Assembly (NCBI RefSeq): GCF_963678635.1 | Contig: NC_087067.1 | Location: 15,321,639 to 15,385,638, forward strand | From: Symsagittifera roscoffensis | Taxonomy: Eukaryota; Xenacoelomorpha; Acoela; Convolutidae | Length of the DNA: 64,000 nt | Direction of reading: 5' to 3' | Part shown: positions 10,341-22,034 of the stretch, piece by piece | Position numbering within the stretch: position 1 is the stretch's first letter | Layout: each line of letters starts with the position of its first letter | Notes under the pieces: model-generated | What the model saw: the letters and a program-made list of their open reading frames with translations, nothing else | Told to the model about the DNA's origin: nothing | Databases searched by the model: none | Translations under genes and position numbers: made by a program

Positions 10341-12740
10341 CTCCTCTAAGCACGCACGCTTTCACTCTACTTAACGGCTGCAGAGTTTCTCCCCTTTATA
10401 CCGTGTAATAGCGGGGGACACTAAGACACGATATGAGCCACAATCCCGAAAGGGTTATGTTGGTGGTCAGACTAAATCGGCCGATCAAAGGATTACGCAA
10501 CTTCTCCCTCAATTTAGGCTATTTTCGGCCCTTTTCTCGTGCTTTTAGCTAGTTCAGCAAATTGTTGGCACAATGAGTAAATTCGCAAAGCAAATAAAAG
10601 CAGTTTACAGTGCCCTTAATAAGCTAACTACTATTTAGCAACTTCTATTTTGAAACCAGCGACCCGTTCCGTTTAATCGCTTGTCAGTTTTCGATTGACT
10701 CGATTCACGATTCAAAACTCGCCTACTCCAGCGACACAACTTGCTGGCACAACTTATTCAACCCGGTACTAAACTCGGTTTCCAATCAGCTCGCTCACAC
10801 TACTTATTCAACCCGGTACTAAACTCGGATTCCAATCAGCTTGCTCACACTACTTATTCAACCCGGTACTAAACTCGGGTTGCAATCAACTCGCTCGCCA
10901 GCAATAATTGTTCTCTACTCTGATGAGATTAAACTACTCTTGATAGTAGCTAACACTGTTCTGACTCTTACCGGCTCTCCAGTACCCTCCTATTCCCTAT
11001 CTTTCTTTACACTTAGTTTTAGTTAAGTCACGCCATTCCCTATCAGTCCTGACATCCGCTTAAATCACCCGTCCGCACATGTTTGATACTATATCCCTCC
11101 TCCCGTCAACTCTGCCACGTGCCAACTTCGGTTTCTTTTATCAACCTTTTCACGCTTATTAGATACCCGGTATGCGGTAGCTGTCACAATTTTACCAAGC
11201 AAACAAATGTCACACGATTCTAATCAACTAATTCTTGAACTCTGTGAGCTTGAGCTCTCGAGTTCAACTCGCCCTCCAAACCATGCCATGTTTGCTCAGT
11301 CTTTATTCCCAAGGTCTTTATTTTAATTACTCCGTTAATGTTCCGACCTCCCAAGGGTAGGGGGAGAAACTTTTCATGGGTAGCTAAATCAATCCAAGCA
11401 TCTAAAATTTTGATCTTTACTCTATTCCAATCGTGACCTTTTAGCTATCAGGGGAATGTAGTTCGCGTATTAGGGGTCAAATTAAACCAAAATGCCACCT
11501 CCGCGAAGCCAAGTAAATTTCCCGTCTGTTCAGCCTATCTAGGAGACCCAATTCTCATGCTACGGTCCTATTTACTATCAAATTGCTCTGGGATTACTTT
11601 TCTTTAGTCAAGTTTAATTGCTATTAATAGATCATTTGCCAGGCTAAACTGAACCCAATGTTTGCCAAGTCCACTTTGAATTAAATCCACTACTCCAAGG
11701 TTGCAATGTAAAACTGTATTTCTATGGGCTTCTGCTGTAATTTCCAATATATAAGTTTTCATCCCAATTGTTTTAGCAAGATGACCCATTCTCATTTCCA
11801 GGGGTTGGGCTGGGGAATACGCCACTTTCCGGTGTTATTCCCGAGGTTTTCTATACAAATTTAATCCTAAACGCCTTAAGGTCAATTTGAGGTCACCACG
11901 GAATCACCCGGGGTAAATATTCCACAATCAGGTTTAGAATCCTATAGGGGGCCTACCTACCAAGTTTAATCCATCCCGTTAATACTTCCAAGGTTATCCC
12001 ATTTCAAGGGTCCATTCTTACTTTTCCCTGGAAAAGGCTAGTAACACCGGAAGGAGTTGCCGGAGGGGTTTCAATCACGAGGGGTCTTTTTTCGGTAATG
12101 AGTTGTAGTATCTGATCCCGCCATAAAATCGATATGCCCTTGCTCAATATTTTGTGTAAATTGCCTATTTCCTGTCTAGGGGTTGTTTTTTCAAGTGCTG
12201 ATAGCTTCCGATCCAACCGCCGGATTCGGTTCAAACTATAATACAAGATGTATCTTGCCACTACCTACCATCCCTCCAAGTTTCAGCTCCCTGCGCTCAT
12301 CAGTGGCCGAGAAACGACTTCCGGACGTTAGGGGTGGGTTTGTTTACTTAGGGCATAAAACCGGAAGTGGGGATCATAGCAGTCTGGGGTTCCAAACTTA
12401 AGCTTTCCTTAACTAGGCCTACAACATACTAAAATTTGAGCCCAATACCGCCGCTAGTTTCCGTGTTCTAATAGGGCCATTTGCACTTCCGGGAAACGTT
12501 GTCAGTTGGGGCCGGGGGATCTGAGGGTTAATGATTTTTGCATGCACGGGTCAAATCATCTCAAGTATCCATCCTATGAGTTTCACAAACCTAGCCGCTG
12601 TAGTTCCCATTTGGGTGGATTTGCAAATCTTACTCCATCTGAGTTTTCTGCCATAAGAGGGACTATATCTTCGAAGATTCAACTATTTAGAACTTTACCC
12701 TTTGTTTGCTGTACTACTTAACTTAATGACGAATCAATCT
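10341..12740. other. GC-richer block of unknown origin
   Basis: Base composition is clearly higher in G+C than on either side. On the minus strand two short frames look protein-like: 12,261-12,004 (85 codons, RLDRKLSALEKTTPRQEIGN) and 11,825-11,604 (73 codons). Nearby frames are interrupted by many stops. The pattern suggests an old coding mobile element decayed by substitution, but no catalytic motif of RT, integrase, transposase or protease was recognised. A three-copy tandem repeat lies at 10,753-10,902. Confidence 0.35.
10753..10902. repeat. Three tandem copies of a 50-bp unit
   Basis: CTTATTCAACCCGGTACTAA begins at 10,753, 10,803 and 10,853. The copies differ at a few positions (GGTTTCC, GGATTCC, GGGTTGC after AACTC). 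The third copy degenerates at its right end. Confidence 0.8.
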
Positions 12741-13189
12741 TACGCTCAGGTTCCTATAGCATGAAATACAGTAGATTCACCAATTCTACACTATTGAGCA
12801 AAGAGACACCGCAAACATTAACCCGGGTAGAGGTGCTCACTTTTTGTTTTGACCATCCCGACCAAAATTTGGTATGTTTTGACCTTGCTCGGCCGTGCTC
12901 GACCCAAGCAGGAGTTATTTCGACCGTACTCAACTTTCAAACAACAGATGATATCCAAAATTAAACGTTATGATTTATACTTTTTGAATGATTTATGTTT
13001 TTAAAATCAGAATGAAATGATTAGAACTATTTGCAATTCAAAGACTTTCTAGAGATGAACTATTTGTGAGCCATTTTTTAAAAAATCTTTAGTCAAAAAT
13101 ATTGAAAAATAAATTGGTATTTTAAAAATATTTTTCTCTTTGACTCCGAAATCATAATTCATTGGCCGTTCACAAGCCATGCTTTGACC
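12741..13189. other. Edge of the minisatellite, AT-rich spacer
   Basis: At 12,838-12,945 there is a diverged island of the minisatellite words (GTATGTTTTGACC, CTCGACC, TTTCGACCGTACTC). An AT-rich 240-bp spacer without repeats follows, up to the main array. Confidence 0.5.
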
Positions 13190-14885
13190 GTGATCGACCG
13201 TGTTCGAGGCATGTTTCGACCGTGCTCGAGGTATGTTTTGATCGTTATTGACCGTGTTCGAGGTATGTTGTGACCGTTATCGACCGTGTTCGATGTATTT
13301 TTGGACCGTGCTCGACCATGTTCGAGGTATGTTCCGACCGTTCTCGCCCGTGTTCGAGGTATGTTTCCACCGTGCTCGAGGTATGTTTTGACCGTTATCG
13401 GTCGTGTCCGAGGTATGTTTTGACCGTTCTCGACCGTGTGTCGAGGTATGTTTCGACCGTTCTCGACCGTGTTTGAGGTATGTTTCGACCGTGCTCGACC
13501 GTGTTCGAGGTATGTTTCGGCCGTCCTCGACGGTGCTCGAGGTATGTTTCGACCGTTCTCGATCGTATTCGAGGTATGTTTCGACCGTGCTCGAGGTGTG
13601 TTTCGACCGTTCTCGAGCGTGTTCGAGGTATATTTCGACCGTTCTCGACCGTGTTCGAGGTATGTTTCGACCGTTCTCGACCGTATTTGAGGTATGCTTC
13701 GACCGTGCTTGACCGTGCTCGAGGTATGTTTTGACCGTTCTCGACCGTGCTCGAGGTATGTTTTGACCGTTATCGACCGTGTTCGAAGTATGTTTTGACC
13801 GTTATCGACCGTATTCGATGTATTTTTGGACCATGCTCGACCATGTTCGAGGTATGTTCCGACCGTTCTCGACCGTGTTCGAGGTATGTTTCGACCGTGC
13901 TCAACCGTGGTCGAGGTATGTTTTGACCGTTATCGACCGTGTCCGAGGTATGTTTCGACCGTGCTCGAGGTGTGTTTCGACCCCTCGAACGTGTTCGAGG
14001 TATATTTCGACCGTTCTCGACCGTGTTCGAGGTATTTTTCGACCGTTCTCGACCGTGTTTGAGGTATGCTTAGACCGTGCTTGACCGTGCTCGAGGTATG
14101 TTTGGACCGTTATCGACCGTATTCGATGTATTTTTGGACCGTGCTGGACCATGTTCGAGGTATGTTCAGACCGTTCTCGACCGTGTTTGAGGTATGTTTC
14201 GACCATGCTCGACCGTGCTCGAGTTATGTTTTGACCGTTCTCCACCGTGCTCGAGGTATGTTTTGACCGTTATCGACCGTGTTCGAGGTATGTTTGGACC
14301 GTTATCGACCGTTCTCGACCGTGTTTGAGGTATGTTTCGACCGTTCTCGACCGTGTTTGAGGTATGTTTCGACCATGCTCGACCGTGCTCGAGGTATGTT
14401 TTGACCGTTCTCGACCGTGCTCGAGGTATGTTTTGACCGTTATCGACCGTGTTCGAGGTATGTTTGGACCGTTATCGACCGTATTCGATGTATTTTTGGA
14501 CCGTGCTCGACCATGTTCGAGGTATGTTCCGACCGTTCTCGACCGTGTTTGAGGTATGTTTCGACCGTGCTCGAGGTATGTTTCGACCCTTCTCGACCGT
14601 GTGTCGAGGTATGTTTCGACCGTGTTCGAGGTGTGTTTCGACCGTTCTCGAGCGTGTTCGAGGTATTTTTCGACCGTGCTCGACCGTGCTCGAGGTATGT
14701 TTTGACCGTTCTCGAGCGTAATCGAGGTATGTTTCGACCGTGCTCGACCGTGCTCGAGGTATGTTTCGAGAGATTTCGACCGTGTTCGAGGTATGTTTCG
14801 ACCGTTCTCGACCGTGTTCGAGATATGTTTCGACCGTGCTTGAGTTATGTTTTGACAGTTCTTTAAGTATATCTCGACCGTGCGC
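13190..14885. repeat. CpG-rich minisatellite, 32-bp and 22-bp units
   Basis: The array is built of CGAGGTATGTTTCGACCGTK plus zero or one extra 10-bp block (CGACCGTGCT/CTCGACCGTT type), giving units of 22 and 32 bp. There are about 55 units. The sequence is CpG-dense inside AT-rich DNA. A distinctive variant (TATCGACCGTATTCGATGTATTTTTGG and close forms) recurs near 13,280, 13,805, 14,115 and 14,475, revealing higher-order repeats. All plus frames are open for 180-450 nt and all translate to the same cyclic peptide, because neither unit is a multiple of three; those frames are by-products, not genes. Confidence 0.9.
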
Positions 14886-16690
14886 GACCTAAAGCCCTGT
14901 ATCGACTATTCTTTTTCGGTCGACTACTGACATGCGCTGGACTTTGAAAATCGAAACATAAAGTGATCAACTCGATCCGTGAAATGATCAATGATCAATC
15001 ATGTTTATTCATAAAGATTACGGCAAACAGCAAGGCCTGGGGCCGTAGGTTTTTTTGAAATAACAGTTGAAGTGTTATCCAATTATCTGTCAAGAAAAAC
15101 GATCAAGACGGAGCTGGAATTGATTACAAATTGGATAGTAAAAAATTGAGCTATTCGTAATACGTTGGGGCAATCAAACACTAATACACTAATGCGCTTT
15201 TCGAAACTGTCAAATTTAGGTTGTCAAATGAAGAATTTTAGATCTTGGAATGCTAACAAATGTGTCGTGGCTGAATTTGTCGAAAAGTCTACGAAGTGAG
15301 GGTATCTGGCTTTTCCAGTCCAAAACAGACTTACGCCATAGGACACTCAAAAGTGGCAGCAAGAGAAGAAGGAATGCAAAACGGGACCAGAAAACTAATC
15401 AAATTAGGAGAACAATGATAAGTGGGAAAAATTATGCTGAAAAAATCTTCAAAGAGAGCATTAAGTTCAGCATCCTATTGAGCAAAAAGTCGCAAGAACA
15501 CTTAGAGATTGAAGCTTAGCATGCCGGCTCAGATAGATCAAGGCCATCGGGTTTAAGCAAAGAAAAGCTAGAGCTGCGCGGGATCATCCGCTTATTTGTG
15601 GATAACAAAGTCCCGGTGGTAACGTTAACACAGGGAGCAAGAATTTATTAGAATATGGAAAATTATTGATCAGACTTTTCGAAAAGTTTTCATTCTGACA
15701 TTTAAAAAAGTTAACTGCAGATCTTCCTGGTGCCACAAAATTGTTGAGTTCAAGCAATTTGTGCTTCTTTTATTAAATTATTCCTGCTGGGGCCATGAGG
15801 GCGGTTAAAAGGAATATGATTTGTAACTTCAGATTTTTTTTGCTGGAAAGGCTCTAAATTACTACAAAGTATGTAATTAATTTATTTTATCATAACTTAG
15901 TAGTTTAAAATTGATGGTGACGCAGTAAGCGCTTAATTAGGAGAATTCGTGTTCACCTACTTATACAAATAGTGCTATAGTGTTATTTAAAACAGTATGG
16001 CTATAGTGCTTAATTTTCAATTCAAATTTTAAAAATTTTGTTTTGTTTTGTGCTGGGAAGGTATTTGTTTTAGAGAGTATCCAAAAACGGGTTGCACATT
16101 AAAAACATTTTAAAAAAAGAGGTTACAAATTAAAAATAGATAGGGAACTAAAGGTTTTGATTCTAATAATCTGAATAATATTTAAAATTATTATTATGCT
16201 CTGTTTGCTTAATATCAAACTTAATATAATTTGAAAAACTCGTGGCATCAAGCTGAAACAAAAAGCTGATTAAGTTGTTTATATCGACTCAACACAAAAC
16301 GATTTGCAGAACTTTCAATGTCAATGTTAAACTCTTAAACTCAGTTTGAACAGTTTTAGCGGTTTTCGTATTACGCTTAATTAGCTGAAGAAAAAAAGAG
16401 CCTCTCAAAAAGCTCCTTTCAGAACAAAATTTGAGCCTAACTTCTCCGCATGTCCTCTTGATCTGTGAAATCTATGCGTTTTTCTGTTCTATTATCGTGC
16501 AGGTTGGGGAAACGAGGTGATAAAATGTGTGCAAATATTGCAACCCGTTTGTAGTTTCATTTTTCAACTTGTCTCTAGCTTTATGATTGATTACGTAAAA
16601 TTTCTTAGTGAAAAGTCAAGTTTCACCATAACTAACACCAAAATCTTAGATGCTCGAAGAAAGTCAGTCCCTTAATAACTTCGCATTTTC
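14886..16690. other. Intergenic, one 89-codon orphan frame
   Basis: The stretch is AT-rich. One plus-strand ATG frame at 15,250-15,519 encodes a Lys/Arg/Ser-rich peptide (SGSKRRRNAKRDQKTNQIRR) with no recognised family; the following 130 bp keep protein-like composition in another frame, so an eroded transposon fragment is possible. The rest shows no supported feature. Confidence 0.35.
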
Positions 16691-16699
16691 CGGTAATCC

Positions 16700-16880
16700 T
16701 ATAGATCTTTTGAGACCAGGGAATTAGGAGCAGGACTTAGACCAGTATCAATCTAAAAGACTGTACGAACCTATCCGACCTAAAATAGATAGCGTGATGA
16801 ACACGCGATGTATTTTATCTGAAACTACTCTTCATGATAGCTCTACTGCTATCTCAAATTGGAACTATTCTATATAGCGA
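16700..16880 (+). repeat. Diverged LTR fragment of the 19.6-kb element family
   Basis: The words CAGTATCAATCTAAAAGACT, CGAACCTATCCGACC and GATAGCGTGATGAAC match, in order, the reverse complement of the LTR at 37,532-37,941 (GGTATTAGACTAAGAAG, CGAATCTATCCGGCC, GATAGCGTGACGAGC). Only the central 170 bp align convincingly. It is an old solo or truncated LTR in plus orientation. Confidence 0.6.
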
Positions 16881-16984
16881 GTGATTTCGTTTCATTCGAT
16901 CACACTTTATCTATTGACACCCTCAGGTTTAGGCTTGGACCAGATCCCGGTTAAAAACTTTTGCTGAAAAATATCCATGAAAGG

Positions 16985-17512
16985 AGGCTGAATGAGCCCA
17001 GTTCTTAGTACGATTGGCCACCTATTAATCTTGGAAAAAATGAACCCATTGGCGCCCAATCAGGATCTCAATATTTAGAAATTGGGCACAATTATCCCCT
17101 TCCATGGCAATCAAAGATCAAAAACTCAACTAATTCAGCACCTTTTACTAAAATTTTTTTTTCCTTGAGTACGCAAGACCTTTACACCACCCTTGTTCTA
17201 CCAGGGTTTGAAGTTGCTGTTTGTTTTGGTCTATTTATACTAAAATTAGGATACTGAATGAGCCCAATTTGCTAAATTAATTAGGCTCATTCAGCTCTTC
17301 TTCTTGCTAAGAGTTGGGTTCATTCAGCCCCTTTTTGCTAAAATTTGACTTCATTTAGCCCTTTTTTAACAATTGGGCTCATTCAGTCCCATAATGGAAA
17401 ATCGAGGACCAAAAATTGGGCTTATTTTGCAAAAATTGGGGCCAATCAGCTTTTTTTGCTAAAAATTTGGCTCATTTTTTTGCTTAAAAAAATGGGCTCA
17501 ACCGGCAACCCG
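16985..17512. repeat. Irregular array of the motif GGGCTCATTCAGCCC
   Basis: About ten imperfect copies in either orientation: CTGAATGAGCCCA at 16,989 and 17,255, then GGCTCATTCAGC, GGTTCATTCAGCCC, CTTCATTTAGCCC, GGGCTCATTCAGTCCC and others to 17,500, many followed by TTTTTGCTAAAA. Spacing is 25-35 bp in the right half. The motif is close to self-complementary at its ends (GGGCT...AGCCC). Confidence 0.6.
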
Positions 17513-17925
17513 TTGAAAACTAAACAGACCACAATGGGATCCAGTTTCGGCCCGTGTTGGATGCGTAATGTGTCCGCCGTGCTATGCTATTATGAATACC
17601 ATTGCGGAATTGAGAGTTAAACCTCAGCAGAATTCAAATTAGCTATTGGTTTATAAATATGTTGTTCATTAATGAATTATTCAGCAAATCATTTTTGTAT
17701 AGTTGGACATTCGACAGAGCGCTCGGTTTTAAAGATAAGTTTGAAAAAATATATATCGCTTGAAATAGCGAGTAAGTCAACTGCATTTTAAACGAATATG
17801 CTGAGGTTCTTAGACTGGATATTTAGCAAACATTACGAGACTAAACTGTTCATTGGACAAGCGCACTTTTCAGTGGGTGCATAATAATGGAATCCAGACA
17901 CAATCTTAGGGCCTTTTTACTTATT
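17513..17925. other. Intergenic, nothing recognised
   Basis: Unremarkable AT-rich sequence between two repeats; no supported open frame. Confidence 0.4.
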
Positions 17926-17929
17926 TCGA

Positions 17930-18570
17930 CCAAAAATCAATATTTCAACATCTTGAACTGAAATTATTTTGCTTCAATCTGATTGGTGGCCAGTCAATAA
18001 GCAGAATGGTCAAAGAGCCGAATGGGTCCAAGAGCAGATAAACAGACAAATATCAACTTTAATGAGCTGATTGGTAAATGAACTATAATAATTATTTTTA
18101 TTACCACAGAAACTATTATTTTAAGCATAATTTGACTAATTTAAACTACATTTTAAAAAAAATTCAATTAAAAAACACATTTATTCATTTTCTTGTTATT
18201 ACTGACGATTCTGATAATTGTTTTTACCAATTTGTCCGTTGTTTATCAGTAAGAATTAATATGATTCAGTTTTTCAGCTCTTGGACAAATTTCTGCTCTT
18301 AGACCATTCTACTTATTGCTTCGCCTCCAATCTGATAGGCTAAAATTAGCCAATCAAATTTCAGCGCCGTTTTAAACTTGCTCACAATTTTATGTCGACT
18401 TATAATTAGGCCGAATTGGCCAAAAATATAGAAGAAAGGAGAGACCAAAAAAACTGCTCAAAGAAAATGTTGACCATTTTCATATCTGCTCACAATTCGG
18501 CCTCGTTAGAACTCGGCTAAAGTGGTCACAATAGTACTAAACAAACCAATCAGTGCGATCAGTATCTTGT
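17930..18570 (+). repeat. Old copy of the large element's leader, MITE-interrupted
   Basis: Excluding the insertion at 17,984-18,327, this segment aligns with the reverse complement of 37,064-37,400. Shared words include TTGAACTGAAA, TTTTGCTTCAA, CACAATTTTATGTCGACTTAT, GAGCAGATA and CTAAAGTGG. The copy lacks a 60-bp stretch present at 37,168-37,228. The same sequence, in part, lies inside the 779-bp repeats of the 19.6-kb element, so this is either a fragment of a relative or a repeat the element has captured. Confidence 0.6.
17984..18327. mobile_element. 344-bp MITE with 9-bp target duplication
   Basis: The nonamer CAATCTGAT flanks the insertion exactly (17,975-17,983 and 18,328-18,336). 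The ends are inverted over about 50 bp: AATAAGCAGAATGGTCAAAG on the left against AATAAGTAGAATGGTCTAAG in the reverse complement of the right. No transposase is encoded. Nine-base duplications are typical of Mutator-like elements; that assignment is inference. Confidence 0.7.
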
Positions 18571-19982
18571 TCTCTGCATTGAACACATTGAAAAATACAA
18601 AACCGCAAAATTAAGAAATTTGGGCGGAATAAGTGAAAATCCCCAATATTAAAACATGCTCAAAAATTAAATAGATTCCACTTTTAAAATTTTCATGGAT
18701 TCCGCGCACAAATATTTGTAAGTTAAAGTTTATCACTAGATTTATTGCGGATTGCAGCGAATATAGCTAGCTGTTTTATGGTTTCCGCAAATGGAAGTGA
18801 ATTCTGCAAACTGTAAGCGGGTTCCGCAGATGTCAGCGGATTCTGCAAATGTTTCAGCCTCTTGCGGAATCCGCTCACAATTCACAAACTATACCAGTTG
18901 GCCTCGTAATGAACTATTTAGCTAAAAAGAAGAGGGACTCCTTCAAGTTTATTGAAACTTTGCAATTGATACAAAAACTTACTATCATATAACCTTTTTA
19001 GTATTAAATTATATGATATCGACTACTCAAAATAAGCTAAATTGTGGATTCGAAATAGAAAAACTGCTCCCGCGTTAGTGATCGAGTTTTCTTGTTGTCC
19101 CTCAAAATGATTACTAGATGCATGTTTCAAGTTTGGATTGTTCATTGTTTCGTCTTTTTGACTTTTTAGGCCAAACGAAGGTACCTGCTCATGATAGTCC
19201 ATTCGTCCAAGGATATAACTCCGTCATCTAAACAGATGAGCTGATGATTAGGGAACAAAAGTCGATTAGCAGAAAAGTTACAAAAGCTGCCTAAAAAGCA
19301 GCTAAACTTGTTCTAAAAGCATTTGAAAAAGTTATTTCAAATCGTATGCTTTTTTTGCTGAGTTAAGTCAAAAAAGTTTTAACTTGAGATCTACAGTTTT
19401 AAGATCAAATAAACAACAGTCCCAATCCCCCAGCCTAGTGGTGGATTTAGGGGAAGGCGGGCACTCCATCCCTGCTCAGAGATTCGACTTTCAGAAAGTT
19501 GTGCCAAATATGTTTATTCTTGGGCTTCGACAGAAATCGAAAACTTCGAAATTGAAAACCTGGAAAAGATCATCAAAAATTTCCAAAGCCAAAACCATAT
19601 GCCAAGTGGTTAGATTCAGAACAAAATATTACACTGGTTAGATTTACAACAAATATGCTCAAACTAAAATTTGTAAAAACTAATGTCCTCACTTCAAATA
19701 TTTTAACTATCTCATACTGTATGAAAAAAGAGGTAGGGGTGATGATTTTTGGAGTTAGTCATAAAATTAAGTGTTTTCTTCTCCGCTTAAAACAAATTCA
19801 GTGCGCTGAAGGTCAAAATGAATCTTGCCTAGTAAAGCGATTTGCTATAACGATAATCCTTATAAGGAAAGAGGAAGGAAGTGACCCCTTGCTGGGTTTT
19901 GGTCTTATCACGACTGTCATGGTATAGTAGCAATAGTACCATACTACAACCTCAATTAAGTGCCAATCAATCGGAGAGGGGA
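18571..19982. other. Intergenic, low-grade repeats only
   Basis: Short related words TTCCGCAAATG, TTCTGCAAAC and TTCCGCAGATG recur at 18,780-18,880. Two 85-90 codon plus-strand frames at 19,384-19,641 and 19,655-19,927 lack any recognisable domain and are not called. Nothing else is supported. Confidence 0.35.
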
Positions 19983-20150
19983 GCTATTCTCATAACCGAA
20001 AGGTCAATTGGCAGAGTGTTTAGAGCCACACGAAGTGGTTAATCTATACAAAACTGACAAGCGTTACGTTTTTCAGACTTTGTACAGATTAACCGCTTCG
20101 TTTGACTGGAAATTTTCTGCCAATTGGTCTTTTTCGGTCATGAGAATAGC
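19983..20150. repeat. Fold-back element with about 80-bp arms
   Basis: The left arm starts GCTATTCTCATAACCGAAAG and the right arm ends CTTTTTCGGTCATGAGAATAGC in inverted order; GGTCAATTGGCAGA pairs with TCTGCCAATTGGTC and GAAGTGGTTAATCTATACAAA with TTTGTACAGATTAACC. The loop is only a few bases near 20,066. An RNA or single strand from here would form one long stem. Confidence 0.8.
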
Positions 20151-21420
20151 ATCTCCAAGCTTCAATACTAAATTCAGACTGTCTCATTGGCAGATTTAGG
20201 GTTAATGAGAAAGGATATCTGATTCGAGCCGGGATCGGCTTTCACAACTTTATATCAATCGCTCATTCTTCCTTCTGCCACGAGGCATCTCCCAGTTTAA
20301 TGGCAGAAACACGCCTCCCTTTTTAGGCCATCCAGACAAGATGGGGGCTTCCTGGAAGATAAGAAAAGATTTCTTGACAAAAACAGTTGGAAAAAGGGTC
20401 TCAGCAGGCGGAACTGAAGCTCACACCACTTTCTGACTTCCTTCCTCAATTTTAATTGTACTTGCCATAAATGGCAGACAGACTAGCCATAAATGGTGCA
20501 AATTCTTCCTGCCATAAAAGGAAAAACTGTGGCTATAAAAGCAGACCTACTAACCACTGAAGGTCAAAATGAAAAGGAATCCATGAAATGGAATGGTCAA
20601 AATGAAAAAGTCCATAAAAACGAATCCATTCGAAATTTTTTGCATCTGAACGAGAGGAATTATGACACCTGAGTTCAAGAAAAATTGGCAAACTGAGTAT
20701 TTTCTCCATGGGCTAACTTCGCTGAAAAGAGGGCCCTAAAATGGCATGTAGATAAAAAAGAATAAAAGACGAGAAAAATTATTTTTTTAAAATTTTTGTG
20801 CAAACTTGTCATTAATAACTGAAAAAATTCATTAATAACCGAACCTAATGAATCGTGTTGCTTCGCTTACTGCACAGAATATTCCAATCAAACAAACGCA
20901 AAAAATACTGAAATTTGTTTTAAGTTTAAGTTTAAAACTGTACACGAATTTTTTGTTAAAACGTGTTTCATTCTGCGTGAGTGATAACTAAAATCTAAAC
21001 TGGATTTCTTAAAGAATTCATTCAAATTTAAATATCTGTAAAACGCGTACAAAAAATACTTCACATCGGGCACAGGCATCATGCTATACTTCACATGGTT
21101 ACGTACAGCAATATCGTAATTTTCAATTCAGCCGAAATGCCGAAAGTGGCGAAAGTATAACAGTTTGTGCCGAAAACAGAGTTTCCCAAAATTTGGAATA
21201 TAACACAAAGGGGATAGACTTTTTCAGTTTTTATGTGAAAAGTCTAGTTAAATACTGATTCAGTCAATTTATCAGTTATGTAAAAAGGACTGCTTGAACA
21301 TCAGGTAGAGAAAATTTTCCTCCTGTCCTTATGAACTATGAATATCAAATCAGCGTTTTGATGTTTAAACTGAGCTAAATTAAGCAGCAATTTTCAATTT
21401 CCGCGGTTACGCGGCAACAA
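20151..21420. other. Intergenic, nothing firm
   Basis: A cluster of TGGCAGA / GCCATAAATGG words lies at 20,270-20,560. A minus-strand frame of 68 codons (20,888-21,094) is not supported as a gene. Confidence 0.35.
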
Positions 21421-21423
21421 GTA

Positions 21424-21585
21424 GACATGCCGTTAAGTAGACACGGCATAAAACCAATCAGAATAGAGAAAAAATACTTCTTACTTTTCTTTTCTTATCT
21501 CGATTGTGATTGGCTTACGACTTGTCTATTGTATGACACTCGATTGTGATTGGCTTACGATTTGTCTATTTTATGACATGTCAAT
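21424..21585. repeat. Hairpin MITE plus 41-bp partial tandem duplication
   Basis: The left arm AAGTAGACACGGCATAAAACC plus AATCAGAATAGAGA pairs with the right arm TCTCGATTGTGATTGGCTTACG plus ACTTGTCTATT. The right arm is then repeated: CTCGATTGTGATTGGCTTACG begins at both 21,498 and 21,540. The AACCAATCAGAA core resembles the MITE at 6-142. Confidence 0.6.
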
Positions 21586-21588
21586 TTT

Positions 21589-21813
21589 TCACCGTACTCC
21601 ATCATTTGAGTGCTTTATTTTTGTTTGATATAGCAAACAACACATCAGAATGTGGACCAATTGAATTGCGTTGTTCAAATTTCGATTGATTTCTGAGCCG
21701 TACCACTTGACCGCAAGAGCTTTATTGAAAAACTGTTGCAAAAACTCTTCATAGCTACTACAGTGTTGATTTAGCCCGTACATAACTTCCATATCAAATT
21801 CATCCATGTGCAT
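21589..21813 (-). CDS. Short open frame of unknown nature, 74 codons
   Basis: An ATG-initiated minus-strand frame (MHMDEFDMEVMYGLNQHCSS...) that is acidic near the start and mentions no known domain. It begins next to a MITE and has no neighbour to support a role. It could equally be chance; AT-rich DNA of this length often contains such frames. It is listed because the amino-acid mix is less biased than in surrounding random frames. Confidence 0.12.
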   Translation of the reverse strand: MHMDEFDMEVMYGLNQHCSSYEEFLQQFFNKALAVKWYGSEINRNLNNAIQLVHILMCCLLYQTKIKHSNDGVR

Positions 21814-22034
21814 CTTGATTTTATTTCTTTACATGAAACAGACATGAACAGACATGTCCTAACGATGCTCAGCCATGAAAATTAATTACCCATTTAACAA
21901 ACTTGAGCTGCGCATGACTTTACACTGAACGAGTCATTAATCGAACAATAAATTATGCGGACACAACGAAAACTTGAAACTTCAAACGCGTTTTTTTTTC
22001 AAATTTGGTTAAAATTGCACTGCAAACAGAGACA

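Noticed and set aside
13270..14866. Several overlapping plus- and minus-strand open frames in the minisatellite, as protein genes
   Set aside because: All are translations of the same 32/22-bp unit in different phases; no start, stop or exon structure is favoured.
13190..14885. CRISPR array
   Set aside because: Units are contiguous without unique spacers, and the DNA is eukaryotic.
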